Shown here piece by piece: positions 1 through 8,312 of a stretch of DNA of 35,488 nucleotides; position 1 is the first letter of the stretch, and each line of letters opens with the position of its first letter. A model generated the notes under the pieces. That model did not search any database. It was not told the origin of the DNA and saw only the letters and a list, made by a program, of their open reading frames with translations. Location: assembly GCA_017994935.1 (NCBI GenBank), contig JAGOJU010000036.1:1-35488 (forward strand), read 5' to 3'. The translations under genes and the position numbers were made by a program. The stretch comes from Opitutaceae bacterium (GTDB lineage: Bacteria; Verrucomicrobiota; Verrucomicrobiia; Opitutales; Opitutaceae).

Positions 1-527
1 TCTGCCGTCAGCGGTTCGCTACCGCTGACATCAACGCCGAACGCCCCTCCCTCAGGCCCTTCAGACAATGCATATTCGAGGGTAACCCGGTACGTCCCGG
101 GATTGCTGATCGCCAAGTCCCAGCTCACACCATCGCCGGGCGACGCAAAACCTTCCAGAAATCCTCCATGCAGCGTGCTTCGGCCATGGTTGTAGTGCAG
201 CTTTGAACCGCTCAAGTCTGCGCGCGACACCGGCAATACAACGCGCCCACCTTCGGAAACACGCAGGAGATTCCTCACGACCGGCACAGAATCAAAGTCG
301 ACCGCACTCACGCTCACACCCTCCGCAATTCGACTGGCGTTCAAGACAATTGCGGCTTCTCCATTGCGGGAAACAACCTCCAGCGGACGCTGCTCATGGT
401 CGGCCAGCAACCATGCACGCACGATCGGACTGCGCAACCCCGCGCCCTCATCATCCGCCCCATACGACATCGCACATGCCAAAAGACACACACAGAAAAG
501 CCAGCGGAAGAGTGAGGTCCTGGACAT
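1..527 (-). CDS. Secreted protein, N-terminal part only; resembles accessory modules of glycan-degrading enzymes
   Basis: An open frame runs from an ATG at 527 leftwards off the window, so about 175 residues are visible and the C-terminus is missing. Residues 1-22 form a clear signal peptide (MSRTSLFRWLFCVCLLACAM, then AD), so the product is exported. The mature part begins with a beta-rich stretch (IVRAWLLAD) and continues to a segment reading GVSWDLAISNPGTYRVTLEY. Both recall the C-terminal beta-sandwich modules that follow the catalytic domain in GH29 fucosidases and some sulfatases, yet here they directly follow the signal peptide. No catalytic domain is visible. An in-frame ATG at 563 is an alternative start but would bury the signal peptide. 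The gene is divergent from the sulfatase at 688 and shares its operator-bearing promoter region. Function is inferred only from fold-like resemblance and context. Confidence 0.6.
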   Translation of the reverse strand, partial: MSRTSLFRWLFCVCLLACAMSYGADDEGAGLRSPIVRAWLLADHEQRPLEVVSRNGEAAIVLNASRIAEGVSVSAVDFDSVPVVRNLLRVSEGGRVVLPVSRADLSGSKLHYNHGRSTLHGGFLEGFASPGDGVSWDLAISNPGTYRVTLEYALSEGPEGGAFGVDVSGSEPLTA

Positions 528-636
528 TCGTGCAGGCAATACGACGGCAATTTCGCTGTTCATGGTCGGGCGCGGAAGGAGGCAAACCGTCTTCGCAGCA
601 TGGACCCATTGAGGCACATGCGCAAAACCGGAATGG

Positions 637-650
637 CTGAAACGCTTCAG
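637..650. promoter_or_regulatory. LacI-family operator-like palindrome 1
   Basis: CTGAAACGCTTCAG is a 14-bp near-palindrome with six of seven pairs matching and a central CG, the usual form of LacI-family operators. It lies in the divergent region between the partial gene starting at 527 and the sulfatase starting at 688. It shares 11 of 14 bases with each of the sites at 667 and 5303. Confidence 0.55.
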
Positions 651-666
651 TCCTGTCGCCTTCCTA

Positions 667-680
667 CTCGAACGTTTCAG
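667..680. promoter_or_regulatory. LacI-family operator-like palindrome 2
   Basis: CTCGAACGTTTCAG has a central CG. It matches the site at 637 at 11 of 14 bases, with centres 30 bp (about three helical turns) apart. It ends 7 bp before the sulfatase ATG at 688, a position suited to repression. The right half, ACGTTTCAG, matches the classical LacI-family half-site best. Confidence 0.5.
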
Positions 681-687
681 TGGGGAG

Positions 688-2115
688 ATGCTTGAGATCC
701 CGCGGCATCCGGCCATCCGTGCACCCATGCATACTGGTTCTGCCCCTCTTCCAGCCAACGGCAGGTCCGCGATTTTCGCCCTTGCGCTACTCCTCACAGG
801 TTTTCCCTCCTTCCTCCGCTCGGCACCTGCTCCGCACGGCGGCCCCAATGTGGTCTTCATTCTCGTCGATGACCTCGGCATCGATTGGGTTCACGCCTAT
901 GGCGCGGACCATCCCACTCCGAATCTCGACCGTCTGGCAGCAGGCGGAGTACGGTTTGAAACCGCGTGGACATCCCCGATCTGCACACCAAGCCGCGTGA
1001 TGATGTTAAGCGGACTGTACCCCGGCCGGTCAGGATGGACCGAACACTACGATGTGCCGCGCTGGGGCGGCGCAGGCCTTCAGCCGTCACGAATCGAGAC
1101 CTGGCCGCAGCTTTTCCACGCGAACAGCTACGCCACCGCGATCGCGGGCAAATGGCAGATCAACGATCTCCGCTCGCCCGTCGACATTCTCCAGAAGCAT
1201 GGCTTCGAGCACCACTGCGTCTGGCCCGGGGTCGAAGCAGGAAATCCGAAGTCCGAGCAACGCTATTGGGATGCCTTTCTTCAGACCGACGGCGTGCGCC
1301 GCGTGCATGCGGGCGAATATGGTCCGGATGTCACGCAGCGCTTCGCGCTCGAATTCATCCGCACGAACCGCGATCGGCGTTTTCTGCTCTACTACCCCAT
1401 GATCCTGGTGCACGCCCCCAACGAGGCGACCCCGCTCAATCGCGACACACCGCCCGGTACTGAGGACCTGCGTTATGCGGGCTCCGTCACCTACATGGAT
1501 CGGCAGGTGGGTGAACTCCTCGATGAATTGAGCCGCCTCGGGCTGGACTCGCGCACCGCCGTCATATTTGCGGGCGACAATGGTTCCTCCAGTTCGGGAA
1601 CGATGCACGGGCGTCGCATTCCCGCCGGCAAGGGCACCCTGACCCAATGGGGCGTGCACGTGCCCCTCATTGTGCGTGCGCCCATGCTGACTACCGGCGG
1701 ATGGTCCACGTCCGAACTGACGGACTTCAGCGACATCTTCCCAAGCCTGCTGGATCTAGCTGGAATTCAAATGCCACCCCATGCGGCAATCGACGGCCGG
1801 TCATGGGTACCTCTTCTGCGCCGGGACCCGTCCTATGTGCCTCGCGACTGGATCTATGCCCAACGCTATCCGGGACGAACCATCAGGGATCATCGCTACA
1901 AACTCAACAGCGACGGCCGGTTCTTTGATCTGAAAACAGATCCCGATGAACAACATCCCTTGCATGACGGGGACAATCCAGGCTGGAAGGCGAGCCGCGA
2001 CCATCTCGCCTCAGCGCTCGCAGCCATCCCGGCGACAGGTCCCATCCCTTTCCCTGGCTACAGTCCCAATCGCATGCAGGAGTATCAGCGCCTCCATTCG
2101 AAGGGGAAGAATTGA
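688..2115 (+). CDS. Secreted family S1 sulfatase (Cys-type)
   Basis: This 475-residue arylsulfatase-type enzyme hydrolyses sulfate esters, probably on a sulfated glycan outside the cytoplasm. Visible features are the N-terminal metal-binding pair in VFILVDDLG (D61, D62), the CTPSR formylglycine motif with Cys99 followed by SGLYPGRSG, GKW near residue 155, and GDNGSSSSGTMHGRR in the second half. The Cys must be converted to formylglycine by FGE or anSME, neither of which is in the window. A hydrophobic segment around residues 27-46 is a signal peptide. The ATG at 688 is preceded by GGGGAG with no spacer, so translation may instead begin at the in-frame ATG at 727, which gives a more normal signal peptide. 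Two operator-like palindromes lie just upstream. The exact S1 subfamily and substrate cannot be told from sequence alone. Confidence 0.93.
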   Translation: MLEIPRHPAIRAPMHTGSAPLPANGRSAIFALALLLTGFPSFLRSAPAPHGGPNVVFILVDDLGIDWVHAYGADHPTPNLDRLAAGGVRFETAWTSPICTPSRVMMLSGLYPGRSGWTEHYDVPRWGGAGLQPSRIETWPQLFHANSYATAIAGKWQINDLRSPVDILQKHGFEHHCVWPGVEAGNPKSEQRYWDAFLQTDGVRRVHAGEYGPDVTQRFALEFIRTNRDRRFLLYYPMILVHAPNEATPLNRDTPPGTEDLRYAGSVTYMDRQVGELLDELSRLGLDSRTAVIFAGDNGSSSSGTMHGRRIPAGKGTLTQWGVHVPLIVRAPMLTTGGWSTSELTDFSDIFPSLLDLAGIQMPPHAAIDGRSWVPLLRRDPSYVPRDWIYAQRYPGRTIRDHRYKLNSDGRFFDLKTDPDEQHPLHDGDNPGWKASRDHLASALAAIPATGPIPFPGYSPNRMQEYQRLHSKGKN

Positions 2116-2237
2116 CGTGATGTCTCCCGGATGGCCCCCAAGGCTGAGGTCGGGAAAAAACCGCGCTTCACGACCATGCGCGCCCATTCAAAGGTCATGG
2201 CACTCGGTGTCTCAATCACCGCCAAACGTCCTGCAAT

Positions 2238-3860
2238 TCAAGAGCGTACCACTCCCCACGGAGAAAATGCGATCACAACGGCCAGCCAGACGATCCCCAG
2301 GCACAGGAGCGTCGCCCGATACACCCGCCGCTCCCGCACTGACATCGACAGTAACGACGGTGCCGGGCTCGCATACTCCACACCGGCGGGCGATCCCATC
2401 CTGTTGCCAGAGCTGAACAGCATCATGACCACGGCGCAAACAGCGGTGATGACAAAGCCGCAGTTGAGCGCACTCTGAAAATACAGGGGCAACGCCTCGA
2501 CTCTCGAAGGCACCGACAGCACCCAGAATGTAACTGCTCCAAGAGCGGTTCCCGTCACCAGCGTGGCGGTGGCGCCTCGCCGCGAGGCTCGCCGGGTGAA
2601 AACACCGGCCACAACGCAGACGAACACCGGTGGCGCAAGCAGCGACCAGAATTGGACAAGATAGGCAAAGACACCCCGAAACGCCCGTATCTGCGGCGCC
2701 AGCACCGCACACCCGGCAAGGACTGCAATCATTGTCCAACGACCCAGTTTCACGCGCGCCGACTCGTTGAGCGAGGGACAGAATTTCAACACAAAATCGT
2801 AACACACCATGGATGCAGAAGCGGACAGGCCGGCAGCCACCGTTCCAAGTATTGCCGCCAGCAATCCCGCCAGAACCAATCCCGCTAGTCCTGGCGGCAC
2901 ATAGTGAGTGACAAGCGATGCATAGGCCTGATCAGGATGAGCCAGACCCGGGAGAAGGCGCGCTGCAATCACCCCCGGAGCCGCGATGATGAACAGGGCC
3001 GCCACCTTGAGAAAGGCAGCGAACAGCGCTCCCATCTTCGAATGAAAAAGACTGCGTGCCGCCAGGGCACGCTGCACATAGTCGTGATCCGTGCAATGCC
3101 CGTGCACCCCGAGAATCATCGCGCCCGTCATGAGGGGCAGCCAACCAAACGGGTGATGCCACGGCTGTACCACGCTCCAGAGGCTGCGGCCTGCCGGATC
3201 ATGGGTCGCCAGCACCTCCCCCCATCCTCCCGCAGCGGAAAGGCTGACGAAGAAAGTGACGGCCCCACCAACCACAAGCAGGGACGACTGCAGAAGGTCC
3301 GTCCAGAGAACCGACCTCAATCCGCCGAAGATCGTGTAGGTGCCGGCAGCGGCAGCGATCGCGCCGACCGCAAGGCCAAAGGTGGCAGGTGAGGCCCATC
3401 CAACAAGGTCGATCAGGACCGTGGCTCCTGCATACAGGGCGGTGGCAATGTTCGCCCCGAGAATCATGACGATGTTGATCGCCGAAACAAACATGCGAGC
3501 CCCTGGACCGTAGCGACGCTCAAAGAACTCCGGCGCCGTCCGAAGATTGAGTGCGAGATAGACGTCCACGAAAAACACGGCGAGCAATGCAAAGCACAGG
3601 GCTCCCACGAGCTGAAATCCGCCGACGGCAAGGCCGATGGTGTAGGCCAGCCCCGCCTGCCCTACAAACTGCTGGCTCGAAATGTTTGCAGAAAACAGCG
3701 AGGCGCCGATGACCGGCCAGGTCGCCTCTCGATCCGCAAGGAAAAGCGAGTCCGCGGAGCGGATCTTTCGCCGGCCAAACCAGACCCCAAGGGCAATGGT
3801 GAGCAGGAAGTATCCCGCCACCATGGCCACATCAAGAGCCCCGATGCGAAGGGAGTTCAT
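2238..3860 (-). CDS. Sodium:solute symporter (SSS/SLC5 family)
   Basis: This 540-residue inner-membrane symporter would import a small organic solute, typically a sugar, with Na+. The N-terminal helix is followed by the family pattern GRRKIRSADSLFLADR and then SLFSANISSQQFVGQAGLAY, the region lining the sodium and substrate sites. Hydrophobic segments continue to the C-terminus, consistent with 13-14 helices, and the length is normal. Its ATG overlaps the stop of the upstream sulfatase as ATGA (3860-3857), so the two are cotranscribed and probably translationally coupled. The context suggests that its substrate is a monosaccharide or small, perhaps sulfated, glycan product released by the locus. 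That substrate is inference; the family is clear. Confidence 0.93.
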   Translation of the reverse strand: MNSLRIGALDVAMVAGYFLLTIALGVWFGRRKIRSADSLFLADREATWPVIGASLFSANISSQQFVGQAGLAYTIGLAVGGFQLVGALCFALLAVFFVDVYLALNLRTAPEFFERRYGPGARMFVSAINIVMILGANIATALYAGATVLIDLVGWASPATFGLAVGAIAAAAGTYTIFGGLRSVLWTDLLQSSLLVVGGAVTFFVSLSAAGGWGEVLATHDPAGRSLWSVVQPWHHPFGWLPLMTGAMILGVHGHCTDHDYVQRALAARSLFHSKMGALFAAFLKVAALFIIAAPGVIAARLLPGLAHPDQAYASLVTHYVPPGLAGLVLAGLLAAILGTVAAGLSASASMVCYDFVLKFCPSLNESARVKLGRWTMIAVLAGCAVLAPQIRAFRGVFAYLVQFWSLLAPPVFVCVVAGVFTRRASRRGATATLVTGTALGAVTFWVLSVPSRVEALPLYFQSALNCGFVITAVCAVVMMLFSSGNRMGSPAGVEYASPAPSLLSMSVRERRVYRATLLCLGIVWLAVVIAFSPWGVVRS

Positions 3861-5266
3861 GGCTTGGAAACGCCGGGCATCACCGAAGCCGGCCCGCCTG
3901 TCATCCAGCGATCACCCATATCCGCCTGCCACGATTCCAGGCTCCGTCGCATGACTTTCAGCGTTTCCTGGTACGCCGGGAAGGACGACAAATCGGAGCG
4001 CTCGGATGGGTCGTTCTCGAGGTCAAAAAGCTGCATGCGTTCCCTCCCTGCCACACGATAGAGGATGAGTTTCCACCGTTGATTCTCTATCATCCGCTGT
4101 GAATCCATGTAGGCGCTGCCAACGTGATCGCGGCGACGGAAGGAGTTCGATGCAAATGCCGGCACCAGGCTGCGGCTGTCGATTTCCTTCGGTACGGAGA
4201 TCCCAGCCAGTTCATACAGGGTGGCGCACAGATCATAGGCATGGCACAGGGAATCGGATCGCAGGCGTTCGGGAATTCCGGGACCCGCAAGGACAAACGG
4301 CACTCGTACGCTATGCTCGTACAGGTTCTGTTTTCCCAGCAATCCATGGCTGCCGAGCGCCAATCCGTGATCCGCCGTATATACCACGATTGTGTTCTCC
4401 AGTTGTCCGGTCGACCCAAGGACGTTCAACAGCCTCCCAATCCAGGCATCGTGGTGCGAAATCATGCCGTAGTAGTCGGCCAAATGTTCGCGCAATACCA
4501 AGGGCGAAATCGGATGGGGGATCAACAGCTCGTCGCGAACGTACAATTCCCCATTGTCGAAGCCATGCTCGGGGAGAAAGTTGTCAGGTAAAGGTAACTC
4601 CCTGACCGAATAGCGCGCACGAAACGACGGAGGCGGAGTCCTCGGGTCGTGAGGGGATGTGAGCGCCACGCACGCAAAAAACGGATTGGCGCGGGTCGCA
4701 CCCCCGGCCCCCGCTCGTCCACGGATGAACTCCTCAGCCGCGCCACAAAAGAGCGCCGTCGAAAAGCCGGTAGCAATCCGTTCCGGCGCACCGCGTGAAA
4801 TCTCATCCAGAGTCCGCACCGGGACACGCTCGTGGTCGCACATCCCCCCGTGGAAGATCATGTCACCGGAAGCGAACGATCGCAGAAGCGACGATTCGTC
4901 ATTGTGCCACTTGCCGCAGAAAAAGGTGTCGTATCCCTCGCGACGGAAATGCTCCGGCATGGTGCCGATATCCGTTCTGAGCCTGACCTCATAGGGTCCA
5001 CCGCGCCGGATCCCGGGATCAGCGTCCGCCCGAAAGGGATTGAGTCCCGTGAAAAGCGCCGCGCGCGACGGAGCGCACACCGCCGGCATCAAGCCACCCC
5101 CAATCACCGCACGGGTGAAGCTCGCCCCGCGACGGACAAGGGTGTCAAGATGCGGCGTCGAGGCAACCGCATGCCCAAGTGCACCAATCGCATCGGCACG
5201 ATGATCATCCGCAATGATCAGGAGAATGTTTGGACGCACCAGCCCGGAGGACATGGACAGCAGCAT
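3857..5266 (-). CDS. Family S1 sulfatase without an evident signal peptide
   Basis: This 469-residue sulfatase has the metal-binding pair in LLIIADDHRAD (D20, D21), the CAPSR formylglycine motif with Cys64, followed by LFTGLNPFR, then GKWHND and YTADHGLALGSHG. The N-terminus reads MLLSMSSGLVRPN and enters the catalytic fold at once, so no signal peptide is visible from either ATG (5266 or 5254). This contrasts with the secreted enzyme at 688. It is the first gene of an operon with the symporter, whose start overlaps its stop. A cytoplasmic sulfatase coupled to an importer would desulfate an imported small molecule. Alternatively, the true start could lie upstream in another annotation, but only 49 bases separate it from the divergent lacI-type gene, which leaves little room. 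Confidence 0.92.
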   Translation of the reverse strand: MLLSMSSGLVRPNILLIIADDHRADAIGALGHAVASTPHLDTLVRRGASFTRAVIGGGLMPAVCAPSRAALFTGLNPFRADADPGIRRGGPYEVRLRTDIGTMPEHFRREGYDTFFCGKWHNDESSLLRSFASGDMIFHGGMCDHERVPVRTLDEISRGAPERIATGFSTALFCGAAEEFIRGRAGAGGATRANPFFACVALTSPHDPRTPPPSFRARYSVRELPLPDNFLPEHGFDNGELYVRDELLIPHPISPLVLREHLADYYGMISHHDAWIGRLLNVLGSTGQLENTIVVYTADHGLALGSHGLLGKQNLYEHSVRVPFVLAGPGIPERLRSDSLCHAYDLCATLYELAGISVPKEIDSRSLVPAFASNSFRRRDHVGSAYMDSQRMIENQRWKLILYRVAGRERMQLFDLENDPSERSDLSSFPAYQETLKVMRRSLESWQADMGDRWMTGGPASVMPGVSKP

Positions 5267-5302
5267 TGACCGGTAGGCGTTGACGCTTCAAAGCTTGGGC
5301 TA

Positions 5303-5316
5303 CTAAAACGCTAAAG
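5303..5316. promoter_or_regulatory. LacI-family operator-like site at the regulator start
   Basis: CTAAAACGCTAAAG matches the 637 site at 11 of 14 bases, although it is a weaker palindrome. Its last base is the first base of the regulator's GTG start. A further half-site, ACGCTTCA, lies at 5283-5290, nearer the sulfatase start. The position in a 49-bp divergent gap would let one protein control both its own gene and the sulfatase-symporter operon. Confidence 0.45.
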
Positions 5317-6371
5317 TGACCTGGCAGCCGCGCACCACCCTAAAGGAAATTGCCAAGAAGACGAGCCTCAGCGTCGCCGCTGTCTCCATGGCCCTGCGCG
5401 ACAACCCTTCGATCCCGCAAGCGACGATCGCGCGGGTAAAGCGCGTTGCCCGGATGCTCAACTACACGCCCAATCCTGCGGCAAGCGCACTGGCTGCTCA
5501 CCGCCAAAGGCTTCGGGTGCATCGCGATTTTTCGGTGATCGCGCTCGTCTCGAACTGGAGCCGGCGGGACGAGTGGGTACGTCGCGAAAGCGCCAAACAG
5601 CTCCTTGAAGGGGCAACCGCGCGCGCCCGGGCCTATGGATATGAACTGCAGCACCTGTGGGCACGCGAGGAGGGCATGTCCCCCGCCCGCTTCAACCGGG
5701 TGCTTCAGGCCCGCGGCATCCACGGCGTGATTGTTGCCCCGCTCGAGAACCCGGAGGACCGATTCGAATTGGCGTGGAGCGAGTTTTCAGTCGTCACGAT
5801 CGAGCGTTTCGCGCGGTACGCCCAGTTTCATCACATCGTGCCCAACTACTATGCCGACCTTCGGCTGGCCTGGAGCAAGCTGAGCGAGCGCGGCTACCGC
5901 CGGATCGGCCTCGTCATTGAGAATGGATTGGCCGAACGCGTCGCCCATCAATGGGAAGCCGCCCACGCCTACGCCCAATCCACGGCGACGCCGGAGCTCG
6001 ATCGTGTTCCCACGCTGGTTGTGGGCCCGCGCGACCCCCGTGGACAGATACGGCGATGGATCGAATACCACAGGCCGGATGGAGTCATCTGCCGAAGTCA
6101 CGACGTGCTCGCCACGCTGGACAGCATGAAGCTCAGGCTGCCCGAAGACATTGCCTATGTGAGCCTGAATGTGATCGACGACCTGCCCCAGGCGAGCGGC
6201 ATCCTGCAGCATCGGGACGTCATGGGAGCGACCGCCGTCGATGTCCTGCACAGTCTGCTTCATCGCAACCACCGCGGGCCAAACCCCGTGTCGCAAGGCA
6301 CTCATGTTGATGGCTCATGGCACGAGGGGCGGACGATCGCAAAACAATGCCCTGTGCCACAAAGCAAGTGA
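5316..6371 (+). CDS. LacI-family transcriptional regulator
   Basis: This 351-residue repressor has the N-terminal LacI helix-turn-helix: TTLKEIAKKTSLSVAAVSMA (residues 7-26), the hinge region near MLNYTPNPAASALA, then a periplasmic-binding-protein-like sensor domain (from about residue 70) that would bind a sugar or glycan fragment. The start is a GTG. No ATG or Shine-Dalgarno sequence is available upstream, and the helix-turn-helix begins at residue 7, so this start fits the family. The gene is divergent from the sulfatase-symporter operon with a 49-bp gap. The operator-like site overlapping its own start suggests autoregulation, and similar sites at 637 and 667 suggest that it also controls the secreted sulfatase. 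The ligand is unknown. Confidence 0.95.
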   Translation: MTWQPRTTLKEIAKKTSLSVAAVSMALRDNPSIPQATIARVKRVARMLNYTPNPAASALAAHRQRLRVHRDFSVIALVSNWSRRDEWVRRESAKQLLEGATARARAYGYELQHLWAREEGMSPARFNRVLQARGIHGVIVAPLENPEDRFELAWSEFSVVTIERFARYAQFHHIVPNYYADLRLAWSKLSERGYRRIGLVIENGLAERVAHQWEAAHAYAQSTATPELDRVPTLVVGPRDPRGQIRRWIEYHRPDGVICRSHDVLATLDSMKLRLPEDIAYVSLNVIDDLPQASGILQHRDVMGATAVDVLHSLLHRNHRGPNPVSQGTHVDGSWHEGRTIAKQCPVPQSK

Positions 6372-6403
6372 AGGGAGCGCCTCCCGCAAGGGTGTGGGCG
6401 GCA

Positions 6404-7157
6404 TCACCCTTCCCAGTTCACAGAGAACACCAACTGCCGGGGATTGTTCGTGCCCGCGCTTGAGCGCATGTAGAATACGTTGGTGAGGTTGTCCACATTG
6501 GCCCCGAGAGTCAGCCTCTGTCCGAACAGGACTACGGGATACCGCGCAAACAGATTCACCGTCGTGTAGCCATCCTCGAACACGAGTTGGCTGTTGCTTG
6601 TTCCAAACTGCTGGATCGGCCCCCGCGCAACGATGACCCCGCCGCCAAAACGCAGTCCTTTCAACCCGCCCGATTTGACCGCATAGCTGGACCAGAATGT
6701 GAATCGACGCGGGGTGGCACCCTTGAGCCTGAGGTTTTTCGCCAGCGTGGCGCTTCGGACAACCTTGGCATCGATCCGGCTGTAGTTGATCACCATCTGC
6801 CACGACGCACTGGGGGTGAAAAACAGCTCTGTCTCCCATCCGCGGCCCACGTCGTCGGTGATCTCGTTGTCATTCCGGAATGCCACCGGATTGTAGTCCG
6901 AACGAAAAGGTCGATCGCCGGCTGATAGTGCCATCCCCATCCGTGCCACTGACGTGGAAGATGAGGTTCGTGTTTGGCGTGACCTTGTGGTCACCCGCCA
7001 CGCCGAGGAATGAACTCTTGCTGCCGTCGATCGGATCCAAACGGCATCCGCTCCAAACCTGTTTGTAGGTTGGCGCATCGCGGGCAGTCCAGAAAATGAC
7101 CCAAGTGAGACCGCCTCGGCGTTGACTCAAGCGCAATGGGTCCCGCAAACTGTGCAT
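6404..7157 (-). pseudogene. TonB-dependent receptor, C-terminal remnant with frameshift
   Basis: The minus-strand frame ending at 6404 encodes a typical outer-membrane beta-barrel C-terminus: GWETELFFTP, INYSRIDAKV, GYTTVNLFARY, LTLGANVDNLTNVFYMRSS and a final FSVNWEG. The similarity continues upstream only by changing frame at a T run near 6905 (RRSTF in one frame joins FRSDYNP in the other). The part before that reads DPIDGSKSSFLGVAGDHKV, again receptor-like. The whole plug domain and most of the barrel, roughly 2 kb, are absent, so this is a truncated and frameshifted relic rather than a working transporter. It probably once imported the glycan handled by the neighbouring sulfatases. A single-base sequencing error could explain the frameshift but not the missing 5' part. 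Confidence 0.8.
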
Positions 7158-7193
7158 TGGTCTGGAATTTCCCCCCCTTCAACCCCCCATCCC

Positions 7194-8267
7194 ATGAAAG
7201 TGATTCGACTCAGCAAGGGCCTCGCCTTGGCCGGACTGTTTGCGGCAGTGATGCCGGTTTTCGCCCAATCGCCCGCCACGAAAAAACCCGATCCCGCCAC
7301 GATCGCTTACGAGGCGTTCAACAAGCTCAGAAACGACAGGGAAGCCAGGATCGATCAGGCCCGCTTCCAGACGGTGGCCGCATCCGGCCTGGATTTTCTC
7401 ACGCAGCACGCGACAAGCTCACGCACCGGCTCCGTCATCTCCTCGCTCGCAAGCTATGGCGGATCAGGCAAGCAAAACGCCGCCACCCGAATGGCGTGGC
7501 TGACGTCCCTGAAATTTGAACTCCTTGACCGCCAGGGAAAGGAGGGTCTTTCACCAGAGGCCGTGACGGCACTGGCCGCACTCGATGCCTCGCTCGCAAA
7601 CGCCCTGGCTCGTGAGGACTTGTCGCGCGAAAACGTGGAGACGTTCCGCTCCAAGATCGACGCCCTCGCGAAACTCCCCGGCTCGGAAAGGTACCTCTAC
7701 ACCCAGGAACGTGCCTTTGGAGAACTCATGACGGCAACCGGCCGCGCCAGCCAGGCAGAGGCTTTCTTCAAGGCGCTACTGTCGCACAAGGACAAGCGTG
7801 TCGTGGAGATGGCCACGGTCGAACTCGGGCTGATCGAGGCAAGGCGCACCCCTTACACCGCCAGCTTCACGAGCATCGACGGCAAGCCCATCGATTTCGG
7901 CCAGATGCGAAACAAGGTCGTCCTGATCGTTTTCTGGTCCCCTCTGAATCAGGCCTCGGGCAATGAGCAGGTCGAACTCAAGAACCTTCACTCCGAACTT
8001 CGCAAAAAAGGTCTCGAAATCGTGGGGGTCGCCTGCGCCAAGGAGACAGATCGCGAAAAGGTGGCTGCTTTCGTGAAGAGCAAGAAACTGCCATGGCCCA
8101 CCTATTTCGACGGCAAGGAGTTCAACGGCGACATCGCGAAAAAATTCAACATCCGCTCCATCCCCGCCGCCGCGATCCTCAACAAGGAGGGCATGTTGGT
8201 GGCGACGCCCGCCTCGCGCTACGACCGCGAGGTCAAGCGCCTGCTCGGCATAAAGATGACGAAGTAG
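7194..8267 (+). CDS. TlpA/AhpC-TSA-like thioredoxin-fold protein lacking the CxxC
   Basis: This 357-residue exported protein starts at the ATG at 7194, chosen because it opens directly into a signal peptide ending near AQSPATKK. Residues 30-220 are helical and alanine-rich, without a recognised domain. Residues 222-357 have the thioredoxin fold of TlpA-type proteins: the strand KVVLIVFWSP, a helix, LEIVGVACAKETDREKV, and the cis-proline loop IRSIPAAAILNKEG. In active TlpA proteins FW is followed by a CxxC. Here residues 252-255 are NQAS, so both redox cysteines are missing and thiol-disulfide exchange is unlikely. A binding or structural role is more plausible. The gene stands alone between a decayed receptor gene and a convergent membrane-protein gene. 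Confidence 0.85.
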   Translation: MKVIRLSKGLALAGLFAAVMPVFAQSPATKKPDPATIAYEAFNKLRNDREARIDQARFQTVAASGLDFLTQHATSSRTGSVISSLASYGGSGKQNAATRMAWLTSLKFELLDRQGKEGLSPEAVTALAALDASLANALAREDLSRENVETFRSKIDALAKLPGSERYLYTQERAFGELMTATGRASQAEAFFKALLSHKDKRVVEMATVELGLIEARRTPYTASFTSIDGKPIDFGQMRNKVVLIVFWSPLNQASGNEQVELKNLHSELRKKGLEIVGVACAKETDREKVAAFVKSKKLPWPTYFDGKEFNGDIAKKFNIRSIPAAAILNKEGMLVATPASRYDREVKRLLGIKMTK

Positions 8268-8312
8268 ACACCGCCCGGGACCCGTGTTTCCCCAGAAGCA
8301 TCGCGGGCCGCC

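Noticed and set aside
2116..2237. Same-frame continuation beyond the symporter stop on the minus strand, about 40 codons long (contains MTFEWARMVVKRGFF)
   Set aside because: It follows a clean TGA after a full-length symporter and lies in a short convergent gap that runs into the sulfatase end. No family resemblance or readthrough signal was seen.
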